Assembly: GCA_023055425.1 (NCBI GenBank) | Contig: JALGPY010000001.1 | Coordinates: 137,913,368-137,977,367, forward strand | Source of the DNA: Linanthus parryae | Taxonomy: Eukaryota > Streptophyta > Magnoliopsida > Ericales > Polemoniaceae | Direction: 5' to 3' | Length of the DNA: 64,000 bases | Part shown: positions 22,825-31,718 of the stretch, one piece after another | How the letters are laid out: each line of letters opens with the position of its first letter | Position numbering within the stretch: position 1 is the first letter of the stretch | Notes under the pieces: model-generated | Database searches by the model: none | What the model was told of the DNA's origin: nothing | The model's input: the letters and a program-made list of their open reading frames with translations, nothing else | Program-made: the position numbers and the translations under genes

Positions 22825-25122
22825 TTAGTAATTTGGCAGTTGCAGATTTTTGAAAACGTTGAATTTCACCTTTACCTCATTAATCTGCATGGTCAGCTCC
22901 CCACTCTTGCAGTTTATCATTGCTTCGCCCGTGGCCAAAAACGGCCTGCCAAGTATGAGCGGTACCTCCCCTGCCTCCATGTCCAGGATGACGAAATCTG
23001 CCGGAAAAATCAGCTCGCCGACCTTGACCAGAATATCCTCGATAACCCCGTAGGCCTGTTTTACGGACTTGTCTGCCATCTGCAGCATGATTCTGGTGGG
23101 TCGGGGTTCACCGACTTTCAAACTTTTGAAAATCGTCAACGGCATCAGGTTGATGCTGGACCCTAGGTCACACAGAGCCTTTCCTGTGTAAGCGTTCCCT
23201 AGGGTAACCGGTATAACGAAACTGCCAGGATCCTTTCTCTTCCTCGGTATCCTATTCTTCACACAATTGCTCACTTCTGCCGTCAGGTTTATGGTCTCGA
23301 AATCGCTCATTCGCCTCCTCCCATACAAGATGTCCTTGAGGAATTTGGCGTAAGTGGGCATCTTAGCCAAAGCCTCAGCAAAAGGTATGTTAATCTGTAG
23401 CTGCTTGAACATCTCGAGAAACCTGGCGTAGTCCTTGCTGTCATCCCTCTTTCGTGTTCGTAAGGGGTACGGGACCTCCTTGGAAACTGGTACGGTTTCT
23501 GCACCTGTCTCGTTCTGCACTGCATCCTGCTCAACCGAGCCCTTCGGCTGGGGGCGATCGACTGTGCTGTTATCCTGGTCCGACAAGTTGCGTTCTACTT
23601 CTTTCGAATTTTCTGCACGTGCGTGGCTGGGATACGGTGGATCCTGCAGTGCCAATCCACTCCGAGTGGAGATAGCATTGATCTGAGCCCGTGGATTGTT
23701 TACTGTATTCGAGGGTAGGTTTCCTGGCTGTCTCTCCGTTAGCTGCTGTGCTAACTGCCCCACCTGTACTTCCAAAGCGCGCAGTGACGTTTTGGTTGTC
23801 TGCATATCTGCCGTCAAGGTGTCCATGTGCTTGAACCGGGACTCCATAGTCTGGAACATGGACTTGATATCTTTCATTTGAGCGTCGTACTGCTGTGCTG
23901 ATGGGACTGACTGAGCCTGCTGGGCCGGGGCAGCCAGTTGAGCTGGTGGCCTGTGCTGGAATCCCGGTGCATAAACTGCTGCGTTCGGGTTTCCGTACCA
24001 AAACCCGGGATGGTCTCTCGTACCCGGTCGGTACCGGCTCGGGTCCCACTGCTGCTGTACGTAATTGGTGTCTTCGGTCCTTAGCTCCTCAATGGCTGCA
24101 TCCAGATCAGGTTCTTTGACTGCTGCAACAGTCTTCTTATCCGAGTAGACTTTCGTGACCAAGTCATGAACGATCTTGGCCAGATTTTCTATACGGTCAT
24201 CCTCTGCAGGTTCGGCTCTAGCCGCCATCCTGCGATCGTCAAACAGTCGGGTGTCTTGCTTGGCCAACTGCTTCATCAGGTCATACGCACCTTCTTCGTC
24301 TACGTGATACAAGAAGTTTCCCCCGGCCTCTCTGTCAATCCTGTCGGCGTTCTCCCTGTCTAGGGCATGGTAGAAAACCTGCAGGATTTTCGCGTCTCCA
24401 AAACCGTGGTTCGGGCACCGTTTGACCAATCTCATGAGTCTGTCCCATGCGTCCACCACCGTCTCCCCCATCTTCTGCCTGAATGACAGGATCTCGCTCT
24501 GTAACTGTATGACTCGGGAGGCGGGATAGAACTTTGCCAGAAAATCCGTGACACACTCCTCCCATGTGGCGATGGATCGGGGTGGTCGGGATTCGAGCCA
24601 GTCTTTGGCTACTCCATAAAGACAGTACGGAAATAAGATCAACATGAGTGCCTCTGCTTCTCCCCCCTTGTATCTGACTTTGTTGCAGTAATCTTCGAAT
24701 TTCCCGATAAAATCGTTCGGGTCTTCGTCGGCCCTGCCATGAAACGGGCAGAGAGTTTGTACCGTCTGGATGGTGGATGGTTTGATGTCAAAGTGCTCGG
24801 CGGTGATCTCGGGCACCACAATAGCTCGCTCATGCCCCCCGGTGGGGACTTCGAAATTTTCCACCAACGCCTTCCCTGATCGGTTATATGTTCTCTGGTT
24901 GCTTCGGGCAGCAAGTCCCGCTGTGACAAACTCCTCAATGTACCGAGCCATTTGGGCTGGGGTACGTGTCTCTCGTTCCTGACCACCGGCTTCGGTGTTC
25001 TCGGGTGGATCTCTCTGGTTGGTTGCCATCCTGCTTTCTCGGTTTCTGCGGTTCTGTTCGAAATACAGTTTTTCCGGGTTGTCGAGTGGTGACACCAAAT
25101 CGCGAGGCAATCTGGGCATCAA
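22825..25122 (-). CDS. Gag-protease of element C (single intact frame)
   Basis: A 765-codon uninterrupted frame. MPRLPRDLVSPLDNPEKL opens it. The Retrotrans_gag capsid domain spans about residues 125-295 (GRADEDPNDFIGKFEDY, CLYGVAKDWLESRPP, AWDRLMRLVKRCP). A Pro/Ala/Gln-rich linker and a short coiled coil (residues about 425-475) precede protease. The retropepsin motif ALCDLGSSINLMPL lies at about residue 655, followed by ILGRPFLATG. The start may be the first or second of two adjacent Met codons. It ends at a TAA (22825-22827), after which pol homology continues in another frame. It is the best-preserved structural gene of the nest, so it could still supply particles in trans if transcribed; that is inference. 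Confidence 0.85.
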   Translation of the reverse strand: MMPRLPRDLVSPLDNPEKLYFEQNRRNRESRMATNQRDPPENTEAGGQERETRTPAQMARYIEEFVTAGLAARSNQRTYNRSGKALVENFEVPTGGHERAIVVPEITAEHFDIKPSTIQTVQTLCPFHGRADEDPNDFIGKFEDYCNKVRYKGGEAEALMLILFPYCLYGVAKDWLESRPPRSIATWEECVTDFLAKFYPASRVIQLQSEILSFRQKMGETVVDAWDRLMRLVKRCPNHGFGDAKILQVFYHALDRENADRIDREAGGNFLYHVDEEGAYDLMKQLAKQDTRLFDDRRMAARAEPAEDDRIENLAKIVHDLVTKVYSDKKTVAAVKEPDLDAAIEELRTEDTNYVQQQWDPSRYRPGTRDHPGFWYGNPNAAVYAPGFQHRPPAQLAAPAQQAQSVPSAQQYDAQMKDIKSMFQTMESRFKHMDTLTADMQTTKTSLRALEVQVGQLAQQLTERQPGNLPSNTVNNPRAQINAISTRSGLALQDPPYPSHARAENSKEVERNLSDQDNSTVDRPQPKGSVEQDAVQNETGAETVPVSKEVPYPLRTRKRDDSKDYARFLEMFKQLQINIPFAEALAKMPTYAKFLKDILYGRRRMSDFETINLTAEVSNCVKNRIPRKRKDPGSFVIPVTLGNAYTGKALCDLGSSINLMPLTIFKSLKVGEPRPTRIMLQMADKSVKQAYGVIEDILVKVGELIFPADFVILDMEAGEVPLILGRPFLATGEAMINCKSGELTMQINEVKVKFNVFKNLQLPNY

Positions 25123-25241
25123 CTAAACAGTCCTGAAAACGCAGATTCAAAAACGCAGTGAGATAAAAAGAAAAATAACAAAACTGAAAATAAATAAAAA
25201 CTCAGAAAACTAATTCTGACTACTAAATAGACCCTAAAAAG

Positions 25242-25259
25242 TCCCCGGCAACAGCGCCA
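25242..25259 (-). other. Primer-binding site of element C
   Basis: On the minus strand TGGCGCTGTTGCCGGGGA, six bases inside the 5' LTR end, differs at one position from the PBS of element B. Confidence 0.88.
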
Positions 25260-25265
25260 AAAACT

Positions 25266-26844
25266 TGATGCGCAAACTAACGTGCTGTCGCAAGTGTACG
25301 AATCTTGTAATACCGGGTGCAATTAGACTCGGGTGATCGTTCCCACGAGGACTGTTTCGGGTTTACTCACGTTGTCAGTTTCGGTTAACCGAGTGTAGTA
25401 ACAAGGAGGAGTAGGTTGTGATTGTAGTGACTAAACTAAAAACAGAAATTAAAAACGTAAACGTAAATATTTTTTGTGACGTTTTCTGAAATAAGCTGAA
25501 TTGGTTGTAACGATAATAGATGAAGACTAGGCTCCAGGATCCCCTAGGGTTTCTACATATTTCAGTTTTACGTTCGATTATGAAAACACTCAGCAGTTTC
25601 GATATCTGTGCAACGTACCAGTTGTGCAGTGACTTTTCAGATTCCACACGTAATCCCGATCCTGCAGACTTTCGGATTCTTGTTAAGCTGCCTAAGTCTG
25701 CAGTCTCGGTCTAATCCAGTTAGGGTTTCTAACCTGTCCGAATGGCCCGGGTCAAATTCTCTAACAGTTGGTCTCACGTTTTTCGATGCTAGCCCTATCT
25801 CCCTTTCTCTGGTCGGTCTATCAGGGTAAGGTACTAAATCCTGGTTTTTCTTCCTAACCCTAACTTGACGTTTTCACCTACAAGCTCGGGTCTATAGCAA
25901 TCATGGGTGATCAATCCTATCATGCATATACGATAATAATCAAAACCAGAATAACAGATATAACTTGCTGAATTAAGATAACAATCATGAATCCATAAAC
26001 ATAGTAGTCATAAAATCTGGATACGAAACCCTAGGTTCATCGAGAACCTAGGTGAGAAGTTTAGCTACGACTAGACATAATACAAAACGCAGTTTCTGAA
26101 TATAAAGAGAGAGAACGAAATCAAACTAAGTCTTCGAATCTCGAATCACGCTTTCGTGCTCTCCGTGAATGCTCTGACTTGCCCTTCGGTTGTGCTGAGA
26201 ATTGTGTTGTGTCTCCCTGTCTTCAAAACGAGTCTGGACGAGTCTTTAAATAGTGTTGTTTTCCCCCGAAACGCTTGTGCCCGAAATTACAGAATCTGCC
26301 ATCGGTCCACCGCCTTCGACCAAAAAGTCAAAACTGGCTGCGTATATACGCAGGGTTGCGTATATACGCAACCAGAGCATATAACCACCTCCCCCTCTCC
26401 CCCTCCTGCCTGCGTATACACGCAAGGCTGCGTATATACGCAGGCAGGGGGGTGGATAGGAGGCCCTGCTTGGTCCTTTGGTGGGCCAGGTTGGGTCCCA
26501 CTCTTCTGCCTGACACTCCCGGTTTGCCTCCCTTGGTGTTCTCCTGCTTTTCTGTGTTCCCGTCTTGTCCCGGTTTTGTGCACGTTTCCCGAGACGGTCC
26601 CGGCTTGGTCCCGACACGCTTCCCGATGCACCTTCCGAACGTGTTCCTGAAAAGGCAACACGAACGAAAACCCGCGATCATATTCAAATATAGCAATAAA
26701 TAAGCAGAAATCCAGGAAGTACAAATAAACGTCTCGTTCTAGATTCCCGAGGCATCCTAAGGCATTTTCCGACAAAAACCGCTAATTCTGACACAAATAC
26801 TCGTGAAATCAGGCTAAAAGATAACCCCTAATTGGGCGTTATCA
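25266..26844 (-). repeat. 5' LTR of element C
   Basis: A 1579-bp LTR with two palindrome pairs (26339/26357 and 26411/26429, each 18 bp apart) and a TATA-like box on the minus strand at 26244-26252, about 90 bp downstream of the nearest site in element orientation. The TSD GAAGC follows at 26845-26849. Confidence 0.93.
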
Positions 26845-26849
26845 GAAGC

Positions 26850-27648
26850 TATGGCCTGTCATAAGAACGATGCGGCAGTCGTGGAACGATTCCTCAAACG
26901 TCACATCTTTACCAGATTCCGAACGCCAAGGGCCATGGTCAGTGACGAAGGTTCTCATTTTATCAATAAGGTATTCGCCAAGGTTCTAAAGCAGTACGGG
27001 GTGTCTATCCATAAGGTGTCACTGCCTTATCACCCTCAGGCAAACGGGCAAGCAGAGGTGTCCAACAGGGAGATAAAGAGCATACTGGAGAAAACTGTGA
27101 ATCCTGGACGCAAGGATTGGTCATTAAAGCTGGATGATGCGCTCTGGGCATACAGAACTGCTTACAAAACCCCGCTGGGAATGTCCCCATACCAGCTGGT
27201 GTTTGGAAAAGCATGTCACTTACCAGTAGAATTGGAGCTCAGAGCATACAGGGCAATCAAGCAGCTGAATATGGATCACAGCTTATCGGGAAACAAACGG
27301 AAGATGGCACTCCTCGAACTAGAGGAATTTCGTAAAACCGCTTATGAGAGTGCCAAAATTTATAAAGAAAAAACGAAGAAGTGGCATGACAATCGCATTC
27401 TACCAAAGAAGATAGAAATTGGGCAGAAGGTTCTCCTTTACAACTCAAGGATGAAATTCTATCCAGGGAAGCTGCGCTCAAGATGGTCTGGACCATTTAT
27501 TGTGAAAGACATTACATCATGGGGAATGGTGGAGCTGGAGAACCCAAGGGATATTACAGTTTTCAAGGTGAATGGGAATAGAGTCAAGCCATACAGAGAT
27601 CCTCATGAGATCATCGAGGTAGAGGCAATCTACCTTGACCTTCCTTGA
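26850..27648 (+). pseudogene. C-terminal half of element B integrase
   Basis: Continues the integrase cut at 13345: [16 protein letters not shown], the second catalytic Asp in VSDEGSHF, the Glu in [12 protein letters not shown], then [25 protein letters not shown] and the GPFIVKDI C-terminal segment with VNGNRVKPY. The frame is open from the insertion point to a normal stop at 27646-27648. The first Met (26851) is not a real start. Confidence 0.9.
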
Positions 27649-28751
27649 TCACAACTGAGGTAACAAAGTCGGGCTGTCGACTGTAAATCACAAGCGCTGG
27701 TTGGGAGGCAACCCAAAGTAGATAAGTTGTTTTTATATATTTCGTATTTATTATAAAATGTTCATAATTGGAGAGAAAGGTGAGAAAGAGGGGTTTAATA
27801 TTGAATGCAGTGTTTCAGGAATCAGAGGCGTGCGTTCAAACGCAAAAGGCGCGTTCAAACGCAGAACCGCCACCCAACCGAAGAAACCCTGAAAAATGGC
27901 TAACACTTATGCGTTCAAACGCAGATAACCTGCGTTCAAACGCAGATCATAAAATGAAGATTTCCAGCTAACACATGTGCGTTCAGACGCACGAGATGCG
28001 TTCAAACGCAAGAGAAAAAGAAGGAATGGAAAAGCCCAAGGACGAGCGTTTAAACGCAGAGGGAGCGTTTGAACGCAAGAACCAATCAGCAGAGAGATTC
28101 TAGAGAGAAGGCATGCGTCTAAACGCACAGTGTGCGTTCAAACGCAACTCATCCGAAGACTTGCAGAAACAAGCAGTGCGTTTAAACGCAGGTCATGTGC
28201 GTTCAAACGCAGTTCACCAAACCCAGAATATTCAGAGAACATCAAGTTGTGCGTTCAAACGCACCATGTGCGTTCAAACGCAGATCAAGAAAAATTCAAA
28301 TTTCCAGAAAAAGTGAAGCACTGCGTTCGAACGCAGAAGGTGCGTTCAAACGCACAATCAGGCGGGACCAGAAAATTTTGAGAAATTTGAAAAGATTTGA
28401 ATTTCAGGGGCCATTCTGCAATTTCGGAAAGTTTGCCTATATATACTGTACGGGTGAAAGTGACTCATTTTCACTCCAGTCAACCAGTTTTCAACTCTCT
28501 CTCTAGAAATTCTCTCTGCCCTAGCAGCCGCCAGAAGCAGTCATCCGCCAGAAATTTCTGACTACCACCGCAGGAACACCAGAAAGTCAGAAACAGTGTG
28601 GGGGTGGTCAAACTCATCCGATTCAAACATCTACAGATCCGCTTCACAGAGCAGTTTCCAGATCTGTACCCGTAAGATTAACTCCGGGTAGCCAGGTTCT
28701 GTTTTTTCTCTCTCTTTGAAGATTTCGAATCTTTTTACTTGATTTTTTGAA
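27649..28751 (+). promoter_or_regulatory. Inter-genic control region of element B: palindromes, TATA box and leader
   Basis: No protein is recognisable. Eight pairs of the 14-bp palindrome occupy 27831-28354; members start at 27831/27850, 27910/27931, 27978/27997, 28045/28064, 28114/28133, 28177/28198, 28250/28269 and 28322/28341, all 19 or 21 bp apart. A TATA box (TATATATA, 28438-28445) follows 84 bp after the last site, then a CT-rich leader with a PPT-like CAGTGTGGGGGTGG (28594-28607) and the accessory ATG at 28752. This resembles a second promoter organised like the LTR promoter. Confidence 0.7.
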
Positions 28752-30419
28752 ATGGATGAGGACAGACCGTATATGAGGGCAATCGCACCCTTGAACATCA
28801 TAGATTGCAGACTGCTTAGGGTTGACCATTTCTGTGACCATAGATTTGTCAATATGGAGGCTCACCGTTTCTTTCTGCAAGACAAAAAGATTAGGTATGA
28901 CATAACCGCTGAGAGAACTTTTCCTCGTGATAGAGTGGCTATGGGGGACGACCTGTTCAACTTTATTGGGCAGGATCATTTTGGGGACTTGTTTACCGGC
29001 TTTACCAATCTGCAAGTCAGTTCTGTGCTGGCTAAGGAGATTTTCAGTAATCTCCAGCAGTGCATGAACAGTGAAGCCCAGTCAATTGACTGGATTTACT
29101 GCAGAAAGAGATGGATTCGGATCACCCCAGAGAGTATTCGAGAGAGTTTGGGTCTGGAATTAGTGTTGGATGATTGTCAGTTTCAGGAATTGAGGCGTCA
29201 TCCCTCCGAAAAGCTTAGCGAACAAATCCTAAACACCTTGTGTGCAGGTGTACCAGGCGCTGCTTGGTACTACCCTCACCGGAGTCCTTCCTACCAGAAA
29301 CTCCCTGCTACCTATTTGATTCGAGAGGCGAGATGGTGGACTGAGTGGGTCAACAACCGGATTGTGGGCATTAAACACTTTACCCGTATAGATTATAATA
29401 TTGCCCTTTTGGTGTACTGTCTGATGGCCAGAGAGCCTGTGAGCCTCCCGGAGATTATTTGTGAGTTTTTTCGGGAACGAAGAGAGTCCCACAGTAAGAA
29501 GGGTTTAGGTCTTCTGGAGATGTTGACTAAAATGGCACAGGATTATCAGGTGGTCATTCCTGGTGAGCTGAGAGATATCCGACCAGTGCAGGTACGCAAG
29601 TACCGCAACATGAGATGTGCTTTGCATGAGGCTCTGCATGGGCCTCCAGAATATGTCCAAGTGGACGATGATGATGATGATGGTGCTCCGCCCCATGGTG
29701 GGGGTGCTGGCATGCCACCGCCACCTCCACCCGGTGACGGGGGTTTTCCAGCCTTACCAGGTCCCCTTCGACTGCCACGATCTGCTAGTTCCAGTGAACA
29801 CAGGCAGACCGAGCCCGACCTAGGGCAGTCCAGCAGAGGGTCCAGGCGCAGTTCTTTTGGGCGCCTGGAGAGGACTGAGCATGAAGAATGGGTCAGGAAG
29901 AAAATTAAGGCCCGAGAAAAAATGCAGAACTACCTGGTAAGGACGGTCAAGAAAATGGCCAGGGGTCTTGGAAAGTTGTTCAAGACCCAGAAGCATATTT
30001 ACCACGCTAACACCGCTGCGTTGCGAGCTCATGAGGCGGCCCTCGCTGAAATTCAGAGCAATATGCGTGGTAAGAAATTTAACTTCTCGGACCACTATTC
30101 GAGTGATAATTGTCCCAGTTGGACAATGGAGGATAGTAGGCCATATGCCAGCTTCTCTGGCCATGACCCCACACCGAGTTCGGAACACGCAGACAGTGTT
30201 GGTGACCCCGGCAGACCCGGTACTCAGTACCCACCTAGGCAGCATGTAGACCCAGGGGCCAGCAGTGCCCATCCCGGTGCCAGCCACGCTGGTACCGCTG
30301 CCGCAGCACGACATGCTGCGAGGAAACGTCCCAGAGGGCGAACCCCTGAACCATCTCCAGAGCCGACTGACCAGTCTACTCCGGACAACACATATTCGAG
30401 TTACAGGCCAGATCAGTAG
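28752..30419 (+). CDS. Accessory ORF downstream of pol in element B (intact)
   Basis: An uninterrupted 555-codon frame; ATG 28752 lies in GAAATGG context. Residues 1-290 form a globular domain with RRLHHPSEK-like helices, WIYCRKRWIRIT, ARWWTEWVNNRIVGIKHFTRID, ALLVYCLMAREPVSLPEII and KKGLGLLEMLTKMAQDY, matching the element C ORF and the 'putative plant transposon protein' family often seen after Athila pol. Then come an acidic DDDDDDD run (about residue 305), Gly/Pro-rich low complexity, a basic KKIKAREKMQNYLVRTVKKM region (about 385-405) and an Ala-rich helix (ALRAHEAALAEIQ). A Ser/Pro/His-rich tail ends it. No signal peptide or transmembrane segment, so not an obvious envelope. Function unknown; the basic helix and acidic run would suit a nuclear DNA-associated protein. 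Confidence 0.78.
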   Translation: MDEDRPYMRAIAPLNIIDCRLLRVDHFCDHRFVNMEAHRFFLQDKKIRYDITAERTFPRDRVAMGDDLFNFIGQDHFGDLFTGFTNLQVSSVLAKEIFSNLQQCMNSEAQSIDWIYCRKRWIRITPESIRESLGLELVLDDCQFQELRRHPSEKLSEQILNTLCAGVPGAAWYYPHRSPSYQKLPATYLIREARWWTEWVNNRIVGIKHFTRIDYNIALLVYCLMAREPVSLPEIICEFFRERRESHSKKGLGLLEMLTKMAQDYQVVIPGELRDIRPVQVRKYRNMRCALHEALHGPPEYVQVDDDDDDGAPPHGGGAGMPPPPPPGDGGFPALPGPLRLPRSASSSEHRQTEPDLGQSSRGSRRSSFGRLERTEHEEWVRKKIKAREKMQNYLVRTVKKMARGLGKLFKTQKHIYHANTAALRAHEAALAEIQSNMRGKKFNFSDHYSSDNCPSWTMEDSRPYASFSGHDPTPSSEHADSVGDPGRPGTQYPPRQHVDPGASSAHPGASHAGTAAAARHAARKRPRGRTPEPSPEPTDQSTPDNTYSSYRPDQ

Positions 30420-31703
30420 TGTCGCGAGGACGCGCCACCTCTAGTGTGGGGGTGGGGAATCGTGTTCTCCTGCATAGCCATGTCAGCATATTTTTGTCAA
30501 TTTTATTTTAATTTTGTTTTCATTTTTGAGTCAGCACGTTTATTATGTTGAGTCTACCCACCGAATTTTATGACCTTGCATGTATATTAAAAAAAATTAA
30601 TAAAAAAAAAATAATAATATATAAATATTTAAAATCTTTTGAGAAAGGGCAACTTAAGACCTAGAAACTGAAGAGAATCCAATGAAAGAGCTTATGAGAG
30701 TAGGAAGCACCGTAGTAAGGATACTTCAAATTTTAGTGTTTTGTGCGCAAGTCTCACGACAGGATGTCCCGGGTATTCAGGAATGGTGAAAGTAGATAAC
30801 AGGCATAATTTTGGCTTCTCTAGTGTGCTAGGTGGATTTGGTCTTTAGATAGTTGAATACTCCGTTTCCCGTGGAAACTTGTGGACTCTTGGAATCTGGG
30901 GTGGACCTTCTTGTAGAGTCGGTTTTATGTGGTACAAGTCTTCGGCCTAAGCGAAGTCGGGGAGTGTACACCACCATCCCTTAAGGTGGTTCCAAGAGAA
31001 AATCCTAAAAAGCCCGCACTCTTAAGCTCTACTGCACAGTTGTAAAAACCGAGGAGATATATAAAAAATAATAATAATATCTGAAAAAAAAAGTAAAAAC
31101 AAATAAAGTTTTTTTGCTTCAAGGAGAAACAACATAATGTGCTTCCGTTCATGCGGAAAATTTGGATTCAATCCAATCTAGAGCTTAAGAGGGAAACTAA
31201 AGTCAAGCCGTATTATACAGGAGCTGTGTCTCCCAGCAATGGGACAATTTGCAATTCAAAAGCAATAACGGCTAAGAGGGTCTGAAAACCTCAAATGACT
31301 TGGCGAAGAAAAACCATCTAGTGACTTAAGATGCCTGGACCCTCTGAGTCAAAAGACGTGCTTTATCTTGGTTTGGTTTGGTGGATGTTTGGGGACACCT
31401 TAGTGAGTTTGTGCACAGGATCAGTTTATACCATTTCTTGCTACGTGTTGTGGAATTTCAAGGTGAGCTTGTGAGGATTTGATGATTTCAGTTTATGATA
31501 GAGAGGTTGCCCAATCTCAGAGAAAAAAAAAATTGTGTGTCTTGAGTCAGTTTGTGTATATTCTGCGTCTGAGTCAGTAAGCTGTTGAGTTTTTTGGTCT
31601 GTAGCATGAATCTGTGATAAAGGGGAGAAGTATGCAATTGAAGTATGCAAAAGAAGGGTCTGCAAGGCAGTATGCAAGGGTCTGCTCGGGACGAGCAGAG
31701 TTT
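30420..31703 (+). other. 3' untranslated region of element B
   Basis: No coding sequence seen. A PPT-like AGTGTGGGGGTGGGG lies right after the accessory stop (30443-30457), and an A/T-rich run follows (30585-30630). Confidence 0.7.
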
Positions 31704-31718
31704 AGTGTGGGGGTATTT
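31704..31718 (+). other. Polypurine tract of element B
   Basis: AGTGTGGGGGTATTT immediately before the 3' LTR at 31719. Confidence 0.8.

Larger units (their letters stand above)
13346..26844 (-). mobile_element. Element C: Athila-type Ty3/Gypsy retrotransposon, antisense inside B integrase
   Basis: LTRs at 25266-26844 (5', 1579 bp) and 13346-14915 (3', 1570 bp) are flanked by identical 5-bp duplications GAAGC (13341-13345, 26845-26849). PBS at 25242-25259, PPT at 14916-14932. On the minus strand the order is gag-pro (one frame, intact), pol (several stops and frameshifts), a non-coding stretch with palindromes and a TATA box, an accessory ORF (18622 to 16829) and a 1.9-kb 3' UTR. Its Pol proteins are very close to those of B but the LTRs are unrelated except for the shared palindrome design. 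About 29 LTR substitutions by eye (about 1.8%). Confidence 0.93.

Noticed and set aside
27831..28354. Regularly spaced short repeats, CRISPR-like at first sight
   Set aside because: The repeats are 14-bp palindromes in close pairs inside a plant retrotransposon, with irregular gaps between pairs and no cas genes.
28752..30419. Envelope protein, as annotated after pol in classical Athila elements
   Set aside because: No signal peptide, transmembrane helix or cysteine-rich ectodomain is visible; the family pattern is that of the plant transposon protein group.
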